A stretch of 64,000 nt of DNA from Seriola aureovittata. Taxonomy: Eukaryota > Chordata > Actinopteri > Carangiformes > Carangidae. How positions within the stretch are numbered: the stretch's first letter is position 1; each line of letters begins with the position of its first letter. Below, one piece after another: positions 1 to 10,929 of the stretch. A program made the translations under genes and the position numbers. The notes beneath the pieces were generated by a model, which made no database searches, was not told the origin of the DNA, and was given only the letters and a program-made list of their open reading frames with translations. The stretch is from NCBI RefSeq assembly GCF_021018895.1, contig NC_079374.1:9835712-9899711 (forward strand), written 5' to 3'.

Positions 1-1260
1 GTCTCTGAGCTCTGCAGCCAGTTCTTTCAGCCTCATTGCCTGTATTTTTCTCTTATACACATTATCAGCTGTGAGACCTTATATAGACAGGCGGATGCCT
101 TTCCAAATAAATCGAATTTACCACAGATAGACTTAGATCAAAGTGAGAAAACATCTCAAAGATGATCAAGAAAAATAGGAGGCACCTAAGCTACATTTCC
201 AGGGTCTGAATATTAATGTCAATGTGATATTTCAATTTCTCCTTTTTTATAAATTTGAAAAAAATCTAAAATTCTGTTCTGTCATAATGAGATATTGAGT
301 GTAGACTAATGAAGGAAAAAATAATTTCAATGATTTTAGCATCAGGCAAAATATGAAGAAAGTGAAGGGGTCTGGATACTTTCTGAGTCCACCGTATGAT
401 CCACTTTGAGTTCTGTGAATTCGCAGGTCGACATATTGATGCCCCACCTTACATCTTACTTATCTCAAAAACATTGAGAGATAAATCATATTACTCTGTA
501 ACAAATGTCTTCCTACCTTGACTGGATTCAAATTCTCTCAATCAGCTGGTCACTTGATTTCAGGCGCCAAATGTCCTTCCACAGTCTCTATCACAGCAGA
601 GAAAAGCACTTCTTATAACCATTTCATTGTCTATCAATGCAGCATACCAAATGTGCATGCTGTGTTTGATTCAAAGTCTATATGGAGAGCAGTGTGTGAG
701 AAGTGGTTGTTTTGTACCTCCCCAAGAACTTCTAGCTATAAAAAGAAACCACTGAAGTTATGTTTCTCTGTAAAAGAACAGGTGTGTGATTGAGGTTCAG
801 TTAAAAGCAGAAAAGAAAGTCAAATTTAATATGATCAAAATATCAGTAAACAGAAACTTCTGCAGTTGCTGATTCCTGTTTTCATTTTCTGATGGGTCAC
901 ACCACAGATTCTGAGTGGCCTCTCTGTGAGCGCAGTTAAACCTGCAGGTTTTCAGTGGAATAATAGCTCAGAGCTTCTACTTTACTCCCTCTGTTATCTG
1001 TCTCTGCAGCCAAAGCAGAAGTGTGACTTCATGCTCAGTTATGTATGACACATAACTCCCTATTTCCTCTTTGAAACCAAACCATCTCTTCAGCATGTTA
1101 CAGTTGGACTGCCATAGTAACTTTGACCTTAGAATTATGTTTTTCCACATTTGATTTGAGCTCCTCTGTGGTATGAACTCATTTTGACTCTTTTATGTTG
1201 GTAGTGGTGTGAAAGTGAGGGAAACTTGTAGGCTATATTTATGGCCGGGATTTTTCCCAG
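1..1260. other. Intergenic, no gene recognised
   Basis: AT-rich sequence upstream of the C13orf42-like gene. The open frames here are short (under 95 codons) and show no recognisable protein. No repeat or RNA gene was recognised. Confidence 0.5.
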
Positions 1261-1280
1261 ATGAAAGCACCTGATCTGTG

Positions 1281-1288
1281 TATATAAG
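1281..1288 (+). promoter_or_regulatory. Candidate TATA box of the C13orf42-like gene
   Basis: TATATAAG lies about 30 nt upstream of a pyrimidine-rich stretch (TTTTATTCAGACTTCC, near 1307-1322) that could be the start site. About 50 nt further upstream (1232-1241) is CTATATTTAT, one base off the MEF2 consensus. The coding start is about 800 nt downstream, so a long 5' UTR or an unrecognised 5' intron would be needed. This is motif evidence only. Confidence 0.3.
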
Positions 1289-1935
1289 CCACCTCAGTTA
1301 AGACTCTTTTATTCAGACTTCCTCCGCTTGTGCCAGGGAAGCCCAACAATAGAAGAACCTGAAACAGGAGAGAACATGATCTATTATTGACAAAGTCAGG
1401 AATCCTAGACATGAATCAACACCACATAATTTCTTCAGTATTTGTTAGGTCATGTGTAGCTCATTATATAACTGATATAGGTCTCACAATTTTTTACTGT
1501 GTTTTCATGTTTGGTCCAAAATTTGGACCAGATAAACACAACTGCAGTTTATCACGTTTTTAAGTTAAAAACTGTCTTGTCCAACACAGTTTATAAACAG
1601 GTGGAGTCATCCTCACAAACAATTAAACTATAGGCCCACAGTTTGTAGGATTGCTGGCGGTTGGTATTTTGTCCACTAAAGTCAACCATGAGTCAGGATA
1701 TCTGACTCAGGAGGGCTGCTAAAGGTAGTAATGGCAGCACAAAGTGTCGAGTTACCGACCCGTTGCTACAGCAATGTTGCTGAGCAACATCCGATAACAG
1801 TAAAGACATGTTGAGATCAGGTTAGACAACAGAGCTGCTTTTACCTTATGACACAACAGAGAAGCGGGTTGTCGATTTCAGCACCATGGACAGCGCTTGG
1901 TCCCAGTGAACAGCTCCAGCCAGGCTCAAAGGCAT

Positions 1936-1994
1936 TTTGTTTGTTTGTTTGTTTGTTTGTTTGTTTGTTTGTTTGTTTGTCTGTCTGTCTGTTT
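1936..1994. repeat. (GTTT)n microsatellite grading into GTCT
   Basis: About eleven tandem GTTT units are followed by CTGT units. It lies just upstream of the C13orf42-like coding start and would be in its 5' UTR or proximal promoter. Confidence 0.95.
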
Positions 1995-2027
1995 CTATAA
2001 ATATTAGTTTATTTTGAAGAGGCGGCT

Positions 2028-2096
2028 ATGGATGGAAGCCTAACATACACTAAGGAATCTAAAGGCAAGTCTGTGACCCTGAAAGATTCCTTTTGA
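2028..2096 (+). CDS. Upstream ORF, 22 codons
   Basis: The ATG at 2028 opens a 22-codon frame ending in TGA at 2094-2096, five nucleotides before the ATG at 2102 that starts the C13orf42-like protein. The predicted peptide (begins MDGSLTYTKE) resembles nothing I know. If transcribed, it would be the last uORF before the main frame and could reduce main-frame translation or force reinitiation. Whether it lies in the mature 5' UTR depends on the unmapped start site. Confidence 0.4.
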   Translation: MDGSLTYTKESKGKSVTLKDSF

Positions 2097-2101
2097 AAGG
2101 G

Positions 2102-4625
2102 ATGTTCAGAAAAATCAATAATGTGTTCCGTCCCAACCATCACGGACACAGAGGGCGGGATGGTGGCGGTGGTGGGTTTCGGTCAGAGCAGGACTATCAC
2201 AACGCCTGCACCGTCAGGCTGGTCCGCAGTACCTCCATGCTCGTGGTGGGAGAGAAAAGTCAAGCAGCCGCGGGCTCAGCAACTTTAAAACGAAGCAAAA
2301 GCACAGTGAGCATCGAGTCGACCTTGTACTACTATCAGAGACAAGAGGACAGGATATGGCTCTACTCTCAGAACCAGAACTGCCTGGAGTACCTGGAAGC
2401 ACTTGTGGCTTTGAGGCGGCGGTACACAGAGAGTGTGAGTGACCTGAAAAGTAACGACATCAAGGCCACGGTGTCCTCCAGGAAGAAGCCTGCACCTCCG
2501 CCGCCTGATAAGGAAGAACCGGTAAGCTTATATCATCTCTCCCAGCACACACGGCGGGTGATATCACAGACACATGTTCTTTTTTTTTTCTTCTTTTTTT
2601 TACCACAGATACGAAGAGCCAAACCCTCTGCTCCCCCAGTCTCCAGCGAGGAGGACACTTTGCAGTTCTTTGATGCGGTCATCGCCAGCTGCGACAACGA
2701 GCCTCTGCGCAAACCTTACCTGGACGATGGACACGCAGACGTGGATTTCATAGGCGAGTTTGAAAATCTTCCCTATAATTGTAATGATTTTAGGATTTTG
2801 TCTGAGTATTCAACGCTGCCTCGCGGTAGATTATCCCCTGGGGTCAAATCCTAACTTAGGTTTTGAAGATAAAGTCTTTGTCAGCTTGTCTGGGTATCAT
2901 AAATAAACCCAACTTTGTATAAAGTAATTATCTCCACCTGAACCAGCTCCCATATTCAAATGCATTAATAAGAATAGTCAAATGCATTATAGTGATAATA
3001 CTCACTTTTACCTAAGTAAATGTTTGAATACAGGACTGGGGTATTTTCATTTTCTACTACACTTAAATCATATATACATAAAATGTGATGTATTGTTAGT
3101 GATGAAACCATCCAGCAGTATTCAAAATGAAACCCACATAGACCAGTTTACATTAAAATACTGTATGTAGTGATGTAGTAATTATAGTCCAAACACTGTA
3201 TATGACATTACACTGAAAGGGCCATTTTGCATAATGAGTGTTTTTACTTTTGATACTTCAAGTACATTTTACTGATAATACTAATCTACTCTTGCTTACG
3301 TAAAAGTCACTTTTCCTTGTGACAGTTTTTTTTTTTCCTTTCCTGTATTTCTGATTTCACTTGAGAAAAGGATTTTCTTGAATGGTCTAGGTCACAGGTG
3401 GAAAGTAGCTAAGTACAAATAGTGTGTTAGGATGGGGCACATTACAAGCATTCTTAATAGTATATGGAGCTTAATGACAACATGTAGACCTGTGTGGATA
3501 TGTAGGACCTGTATAGTACTTTCTACCTCACACTTCACTAAAAGGGAAAAGAGTATTTTTCCATTTATTTGAAAGCTGCAATTACTATTTACCCACCAGA
3601 TTACAGTTTTTACATGTTAAACGCATAAACTCAAATTATATTTTTAATTACTGTGTATTAAAGGCTAAATATTAAGCTGGCAGTACTACCAGTAGTAGTA
3701 GTAGCATCACCTGGACCAGCTATAACCAGACCATTGAAATGCTGTTCACAGGTTAATATATCAATAATTTATAACACTGTGAGAGAGGCCACTCTTCACC
3801 ACTCCTTTTGCCACTGATACGTTTGCTGCCATTGTTTCCAAACCTTCAGTTAAATACTACTTTTACTTCGACTTGTGAAGAATCTTTTCGCTCCAGACAT
3901 TTAGGCATGTCCGTGTAAGGAAAGCAGCGGTGCAGTGAATCATGTTAACTCGGGCTCAGTTTGTCCAAGTAAGCCAGCACACACCAAGGCCATAAAGCTG
4001 AACTGCTGTACGTGAATTGAATGCAGTCATTGTTAGTGTTATTAATTACACCTGAGCTCTTCCCTCTATGACATGTCAAAATGTATGCTGTGAAAAAAGT
4101 CTATTCTTCAACCACTAGTTGTGTAGCGTAGGTAAAGGTCAAGTATGGTTAAGGATTGGAAATGCCGGGCATAATTTGTAAGATACTCATTTATACACTG
4201 GCCTAGCTCTTTGTGACTAGCTTTTTTTTTACCAGATACTTCATCTCATTTTTGTGATGCCTGTTTAGTTAGAATGAAAACATGAAGCATTTTGGATCTT
4301 AAGGTCCAGAAGTGAAAGCTACTGTAGTAACAGCTTCAGCCTCAGCTAAGGTCCTGGCTCTCTGCCCTTCTCTCCCACAGTGGCCTCCAGCTCAGCTGAA
4401 CACGACCTCCACTCCAATTGGGTCTTGCGAGTTCCTCGGGTCGGGGATGACTCCAAGCAGGAAGTGGTTAGGAACTGTGCCAATGAAAGTGCCCCGAAGA
4501 AGAAAAACCAAAGCGGGTCCACAAGCAGCAGACTGCGACTTCAGAGGAACCCGATCCACCTGCCCAAAGTGGTGGAGAGCGCGTTCCAGACTCTGCGCTT
4601 CAAGCCCAAATTAAAAAAGCAGTGA
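2102..4625 (+). CDS. C13orf42-like protein, three coding exons
   Basis: Exons are 2102-2521, 2609-2753 and 4381-4625; joined, they give 269 aa. I recognise the family from memory of human C13orf42. Shared features are an MFRKI start, a VRLVRSTSM block near residue 38, the YYYQRQEDRIWLYS block with a Leu-rich helix (about residues 75-107), FFDAVIASCD, DVDF, EHDLHSNWVL and a C-terminal HLPKVVESAFQTLRFKPK block. A proline-rich stretch (PAPPPP) lies near residue 134. There is no signal peptide or membrane segment, and the biochemical function is unknown to me. The ATG at 2102 was chosen because it gives the conserved MFRKI N-terminus; the frame has no upstream ATG. Intron 1 is GT-AG with a T-rich acceptor. 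Intron 2 appears to be GC-AG (ATAG|GCGAGT). The protein stops soon after KPK, which I recall as shorter than human, so a further 3' exon is possible. Its place beside rnaseh2b fits the human 13q14 order. Confidence 0.85.
2925..3425. repeat. Degenerate teleost MITE-like repeat in intron 2
   Basis: It contains the block TTTTTACTTTTGATACTTC, then AAGTACATTTTACTG and TTACGTAAAAGTCAC. These match an abundant teleost interspersed repeat known to me by its runs of ACTTAAGTA-type sequence. The right end (GGTGGAAAGTAGCTAAGTAC, 3398-3417) is like the usual terminus of that group. Boundaries are approximate. Confidence 0.6.
3590..3810. repeat. Second partial copy of a related repeat
   Basis: ACCTGGACCAGCTATAACC (near 3710) and AATGCTGTTCACAGG, followed by an A/T-rich tail, resemble the left part of the same teleost repeat family (compare CTCCACCTGAACCAGC near 2932). 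It also contains a short TAG trinucleotide run. Boundaries are approximate. Confidence 0.45.
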
Positions 4626-4767
4626 AGCTTGTTGGACATTTGAAACCAGCAGCACTGCCACACTGCTGACGTAGAGCTCAATCGAGTATGTTTGAACAGA
4701 CACCATGCTCTGGAAAAAATCCCTCCGGACATTTAATATATACATAAAAACAATTAAGCCTAATTTT

Positions 4768-4773
4768 AATAAA
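4768..4773 (+). terminator. Poly(A) signal AATAAA, C13orf42-like gene
   Basis: A canonical AATAAA lies about 145 nt after the stop codon at 4623-4625. It implies a short 3' UTR if the third exon is terminal. Confidence 0.6.
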
Positions 4774-6090
4774 GCAAATGAAAATGAAACCTCTCACCAG
4801 TGTGATAAAAGTAATTCCTCCTGGTCCAAAAGGGGCCTTTTTCTAGACAGACATTTTGACATGTCATTGTAGAGAAACAGAGGTGTTACTGACATTGACA
4901 ATGGCTGTTTTTAGTGTCCCAGTAAGTCATGCTAGTGGGACAGTGATCCAGCACGAATAATATCCAGACTCTGAAACTGAAACAGCTAAATGGAATTCAG
5001 CCATTTTATTATTTACACCTGTAATTTTGCTGTGTCATGCAAAATGTCCTAAGAGAAAAAGGTCTATCCAGGCCTATCATTTGTTTCATTCATCCTTTCA
5101 TTTACAGTTGCAGATTAATATTACAAATAATCTCAATTGATATCGGATTGATAAGTATCAATAGGGTGCCACTTTAAAGGGGAAATGGTTTTTGCAGCAT
5201 AGCCCAAAATAAAAATGTATTAATTCCTTCCAATATCTCAAGGTTACTTTAGTGTTTCTTTCAAGTGCTTTTGAATGAGTTTTGAATCAAGTAAGAGAAA
5301 AGTTCAATATTGTGACGGATATGTAATTTAGGTTGAGTACAGTTTCTGGTTCAGGCCTGCAGAGACTACATTCTACCCAGGTATCAAAGCCAACCGTAAA
5401 ATGCAACAATAGCTCCTCAACAGCAACAAGTGCTGCGTGAATGCCTGTTTCATTCAACAGAGAGATTCACATTTGCAAGGCGAGTCCAAGGGCTGAGCTG
5501 TCTGAATAGTTCAAACCCAGCTAAGGTAATTCTGTTTCTCACTGCTTAAGATTAAATGGTGTTAAAGTTGAAGGGTAAATTCGGATAAGATGCAAAATAT
5601 TACCTGACATAACCTTTATGGTATGCAGCAGTGTTGATATTTCTGCTTTTATTTGCCCAGGTTTTGAGATACCCGCCACTGAAATGTCTGATACAATGCC
5701 GCTGAATTAATTTTTCTTAGGTGCTTACGACATTGAAAAATATAAATAAACCATGACCTGTCTGCAGGCTAACATACCACTGGGGTTATACTTAAAAAAA
5801 CTACAGGGGTGGAAGAAGTATTGAGTTGACCCTTGACTTAAGTAAAGGAAGAAATACCATATTCTGAAAAGTCCTGAATTCAGACTGTGTACATCAGCAA
5901 AATGAACTTAAAGTATCAAAGGAAAAAAGTACTCATTGTACAGAATGCCTCCTTTTAGTCTTATATTATTTATATTATTCTTTAGATTATCATATATTAA
6001 AGTAAAATAAATAACGTAAAATTATTATCCCATTTCCCTTCTCGAGATTCAAACTATTTGAAATGAAAATATGACTCATGTTTTCTTTTC
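4774..6090. other. Gap between convergent genes
   Basis: The C13orf42-like gene (+) and rnaseh2b (-) point at each other across about 1.3 kb. Apart from the MITE-like remnant at 5805-6010, no gene or RNA was recognised. Confidence 0.5.
5805..6010. repeat. Third copy of the teleost repeat, opposite orientation
   Basis: The sequence GGGGTGGAAGAAGTATTGAG at the left, followed by CTTAAGTAAAGGAAG and AACTTAAAGTATCAAAGG, reads as the reverse-complement orientation of the element at 2925-3425. With the other two pieces it suggests repeated insertion around this gene's 3' half. Confidence 0.55.
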
Positions 6091-6096
6091 TTTATT
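6091..6096 (-). terminator. rnaseh2b: Poly(A) signal of rnaseh2b
   Basis: TTTATT on the + strand is AATAAA for the minus-strand gene, about 40 nt beyond the rnaseh2b stop codon, giving a very short 3' UTR. Confidence 0.75.
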
Positions 6097-6134
6097 ACAA
6101 ATTTATCATGTACAAACCAGAAACTATACAACAT

Positions 6135-9100
6135 TCATTTCTTTTCTGCCTTGCCCTTGGGGCTGAAGAAGGATGACATAGGCTTCATGCCGGTCTTGTC
6201 CACCTTAGCCAGAGTTTTCTGAGCAGCCGTCATCTTCTTGGGTGGCTGGAAGAAGGGGGGAAAAAAATCAATATGATAACTCGACGACCTTGCACAGAGA
6301 CAGCAGGGAATTCATTACATATCGTGAACCTCAATTCAAGCTAAGAAAAACCACATTTGTACAAGGTAAGTCTCATTGACCCATGTGTATAAAGTCTACA
6401 CAGCTTATCTACGGACAAATAATCTACAGACAAAGCTTAAAGAAAGCGGCCAACAAACAAGAACTACACAAACAATCACTCAAGGTTTAAAAGGAAAAAA
6501 AACAACTGCAGAGATAAAAGCAAAGAAACGACCACTTCAGGTTTTTTTTTTTGCTGCAATAATTGCTCGGTCTTTTCAGGCAGACGGCTCCATATACACT
6601 CACTTTCCGCGAAAAGTCTGCACTGTTGAATTTGGTGTAGTCCTCTCCGGCCTCCACCGGTTTATCTGACAGTTTCCGCTTCTGCCAAACGAGGAAGTGA
6701 GAAATGCTTTTCATGACAAAGAGCACACCTTTCACCAGAGAAACACACCACCAGCTCTAATGACCTCACACTATAGATGAAAAAGGCCCTAATAAGCAAA
6801 GTTAAAATCCCACAAGCAGTGACTTAAGATGGTGCAATCATTTCTCCTCAAAACGATGCGAATGCAGCAATAGAGTTAGAGTGAGACTACAGAAAACATT
6901 CAGCGTGGTTTTGACAGCATGCACAAAGAGGAGGATGTGTTATTCTGACTTCATTCATGTCTAAGAAAGACACTAACATACCTTGGAGGGCGGCTCTGTT
7001 TCCTTTGGGCTTGTGAGCTCTGGTAACCTGTGAAGGAGGAGGAGGTGCATGGCGGCATTATGACCATACCTTAGCACTACTAACAATCATGTTGTCAAAG
7101 TTTTAGATGTCTTAACATACTGCAGGTGTTTGAGGAGGGCTTTGCTCAGGTCTTCACTGATGTACTCCGATATCAGGCCGTGGGCATAGCGAAGGTAGTC
7201 CTCTGTGTCATGAAGATGACAGAATTACAGTGATTATCAATATAATACTAATTATTTTTAGATAATTTAAGAAAAAAAATGGAACTGAAAGGTGGAGAAG
7301 TGCTTCAGTGTTTTTTCACTAACCCTAACCCATAGACAGAAACTACGTCAGTAGTGCCATCTATTGGTCAACATCATATCTACTACAAAAACACAAGCTG
7401 GAAATGTTGGAAAAAATGGAAATTTGTGTTTTCGTCAGAAGGGGAGACTGGAATTTTACACAGTTGCAAGACACTGTCTTAAACACTGAAGCTCCCTGAA
7501 GATGAATCAACTTACCCTCATGGTAGTCTGATTCTGACTTCATTCTGACATATGTTGTGGATTTGACTCCTTCTCCCACTGAGATATTTCTCTTCTTGAG
7601 GGCAACGACTGTCCTCTCCACCTATAATAAGAAGTAATGCATTTTCACATGAACACATTTTTTGCCTATTGTACTGCAGTCAAACTCGCACTGTCTTTGG
7701 ACCAACACAGAAAGATAATAGAATCAGTTATTAGTACCTTTTTCTTTAACCAGTTCATTGTCTTCTCTTGGCTGTATCGATGAAATTTCCGGCTTCCCAC
7801 CTCTGGAAGAATGAAACACAGCATTTCAACAAAGTAATTAGTAAACCCTAAAACCTACACTGCTGGTTTGTGCATTCTCATTCTCCCGTTCATGTCCCCT
7901 TTTAACTTGGCTTAGTGCCATACAAGGTGGGCATGTCAAGAGTAGTGACGTATGTACTACAGGTGTCCCAGGTATTGTGTGTATAAAAGCAGACTGCAGT
8001 GAACATACATTGCGCTCTTGGTCAGGAACACTCTCTGTTGTTGGCTAGGGTGTCCACTTGCAAGTGTCAGAATAAACTAGAAAAAACACTCTCTTGTTGT
8101 CGGTCCTCTGTTTCCAGAAATTCCCACGACAAACCTTACAGTTGAGAGATATCGGCTTCAAAAATAAACTTGACCTTTTTCCTCGGCAATGTGGTGCAGG
8201 GTGGCCAGGGAACGTGTGCAGCTCAGCAGCCTTGAGCAAACTGGGAATTCCTCATCCATAACAACCTGATCCACAGGCTGGAACTTCCCCTGAGCAGCAG
8301 ATAACATTAACAAAATAAAAGCAGATATTGTGACTTTCATGTGCATGATCTAAATTAAAAAATAGAAAAGATTAAAATAAAGTCCAATTCACGATCATTC
8401 ATATACTCCCATGGTTATATTAGACACACACTATTGCTGTACAAAATTGTACTGTATATTTAGGAATATTAGTATATAAGATAAGTTATATATGAAGTTA
8501 AAGAATTAACTGTGAACTAGGCAGCATTACACCACAATGATCAGCATGAAAGCATCAACAGCTGTGACATGTTCAGATTTCTGTTTCTCACCTCTTTTCC
8601 AGCCGTAATCAAATAGGGCAAAATGAGATAGAGAGGATCCATTGGTGTTATGAACAGGAGTCTCCCATCTGTTTAACAAAAGAGACAACTGTAAAAACAC
8701 AGAAGCCTGATTAACACACACTCTAATTCTGACCCAGAACCAATTAAAAGTAAGGAATAAGAATTCAACATCCACATATCATCAACTTTGCGATAAACCA
8801 CCCAAACTCAAATAATTTAATCAACATTTCAGCCGGTATGTCAAGACTGCTTGACCAGTTTGCAGTGTGTGAACCTGATATTTGGCTACTTTGGCTACTT
8901 TGTGTCAGCAGCTCCTCTTTCTGGTTGTCTGTCTGTGCTTGGTGTAGTTATTTTATATGGACACTGTTCTTTTGGACATGTTAAATATTATTTTTCAGTT
9001 TCATTACCATTGCACCTAAGATTTCTGCATAGATGACTTGGTTCATTTGGATTTCTGTTATTTGTCTACCATACCTAGCAGGGTTTGTAATAATGATTAA

Positions 9101-10468
9101 GTTTCTTCAAAGTTTACACTACAAAGATTAATGAAACAAACCTCTTTGTACAGTCTGACCAACAAACCAGGAGTGGAAATCTTCTTCAAATGCTTTGACC
9201 TCATACAGCTGCATATCACCACTACCCAGCATATACAGAGATGCTGCATCTGCAGGATTAAAAAAGCGGAACAATATTATTTTCACTTCCACATTTGCGT
9301 GTACTCGCAACGTAATCAGACTGCGGTGAAAACTGAAAGCAAACGTCCATTTTATAGAATTCCTCATGTTGACTTTTACTGTGTTCTGACTTACTTTTAA
9401 CAGATGCTAGTGGTTAGGACCGCAATTAACAATTATTATATTAGTATTAGTATTTGCAACAATTTTGACCATCAAAAAATCGTTGCAAATGCCAGTTTGT
9501 GACAAGCCTGGCTGTTGTAAAGGTAAAAATGTGGCATCTTACAACTCAAAGGCGGTCTTGCTGTATCTTGCTAATTTCGCACACACACATACTTAAAATG
9601 ACACATATTGGATTTTGTGTTGGAATAATTTTTCAACTACAGGGAGCGACGTTTCAAAAAGTCTGTGGGTTTACTGTGTTTTATTTCTTTCTCAAAGCCA
9701 AAGTGCCAGGTTGCTAATGGTTTTCACCAGTGCTCAACTAGCTAAAACTCAATGTCAGTTTCTCAAATGTTAATACTTGCTGATATTCATAATCTTCTAT
9801 GATGATAAACTAAATATCTTTTAGGCCCCTTTAGGCTGCTGGTTGGACAAAACGAGGAATCTGAATGCATCACCTATGGCTCTGGGAAGCTGGTATGGAT
9901 ATTTATCACTATCATCTGTATATACCATACGATAATGAAATTAATTGTTAGTTAAAGACCTAGATAAATGTATTACAACAAAAAAGTTAAACCTGTAGAT
10001 GGATTCCTTAGTCTCACAAAAGCTGGATCACTGTCGGGCTTCTGTGTGTCGATGACAGAGTCTGTGCACATCAAAACACAAATCATGCACATGATAGCTC
10101 ACTGTCAGCTCATTGAGAAAACATCACTATTTAATCTGTGGGAAATAATCTCTGTAGGGCTGCATGTCATTCTGAGAACAAAGCTAATTCACAGCATGTT
10201 ATGCACTAATGAATAACTATCTAGTAACTAACATTAGCCGACTTTGTAGTTACGCGTTATTTCCTTTATCATGTAGCTAACCATCCATCACGGGATTCAG
10301 TAAGTAATGACAAAATTATCAGGGTCTATTACCTTGGCTAAGGTGTCTTATGTTTGTAGCAACTTAGCTTAGTTAGCTCACACTGACTGTACTGTTCAAC
10401 CTACCTGCAGCAACGACAACCCAGCTGTCATTTTGTACATTAGGCGTTCGCTTCTTTTTAGAGGCCAT
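6135..10468 (-). CDS. rnaseh2b: Ribonuclease H2 subunit B, eleven coding exons
   Basis: Minus-strand coding exons, 5' to 3': 10468-10405, 10061-9993, 9249-9142, 8668-8592, 8289-8175, 7802-7738, 7621-7516, 7202-7121, 7027-6982, 6681-6604 and 6245-6135. They join in frame to 306 aa (human is 312 by memory), and every junction is GT-AG. The product is the non-catalytic B subunit of nuclear RNase H2. With subunits A and C it cuts RNA/DNA hybrids and removes single ribonucleotides from DNA; human mutations cause Aicardi-Goutieres syndrome. Recognisable family blocks are LYEVKAFEEDFHSWFVGQ (about 59-76), LLFITPMDPLYLILPYLI (84-101), GKFQPVDQVV (107-116), NWLKKKVERTVVALK (160-174), YLRYAHGLISEYI (204-216) and KLSDKPVEAGEDYTKFN (247-263). 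MKPMSSFF at 290-297 keeps the shape of the C-terminal PCNA-binding PIP box. The start ATG has a strong context (AAAATGG). The first 20 residues are lysine-rich and differ from the human start. Confidence 0.97.
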
Positions 10469-10860
10469 TTTGTATAATTCAGCCTAAACGGATGAGTTTC
10501 TGTTTACGTGGTTTAGTACAGATATGAATTTAATTCTTTTCTGGGCTAAAACACTCTCGGCCCTGAGGAAAGTAAACGCTACTTTTCCAAACAACATGAG
10601 CTCAGAAAAGGCGCCTCTGTGTGTCCATCTGAGTTTGTACCACAGGAAAAAATGGGAGAAAATCATTCATTTATTATTGCACTGTGAGCCCATTTCTATT
10701 GTTTTTTAAATGAGCAACACTAAATACTTAGAAAAAAAATTAAATTAATAATATGCAGTTCAAAAAAGCTCAAAAAGAAGCGGAAAAGACACCGTGGTAG
10801 ACGTTTAATTCACCCTGTTCACATTGCAGTGGTACGTTCCGTTGTGACGTCGTCAGTATG
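10469..10860 (-). promoter_or_regulatory. rnaseh2b: Probable rnaseh2b promoter region
   Basis: This is the sequence directly upstream of the rnaseh2b start on its strand. It has no clear TATA box close to the start. A CRE-like GTGACGTCGTCA lies at 10841-10852. The assignment rests mainly on position; no start site can be fixed. Confidence 0.35.
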
Positions 10861-10925
10861 CAGTTCCTCAGTGAGACCGCTAGAGGTCACCCAAGACCTG
10901 TGATTAAAAACACAGTCTATGGTAA
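10850..10925. repeat. Short teleost interspersed repeat fragment
   Basis: The run with CAGTTCCTCAGTGAGACC, CTAGAGGTCAC and ending in ACACAGTCTATGG is like a widespread teleost repeat as I recall it. The copy is small and probably truncated. Confidence 0.4.
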
Positions 10926-10929
10926 CATT

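Noticed and set aside
2754..2854. Continuation of the open frame past exon 2 of the C13orf42-like gene
   Set aside because: The frame stays open to 2854 by chance, but the residues after DVDFI do not fit the family, while the spliced form does.
7979..7988. TATAAAAG motif inside rnaseh2b
   Set aside because: It lies in an intron on the opposite strand with no exon or ORF following; chance or repeat-derived.
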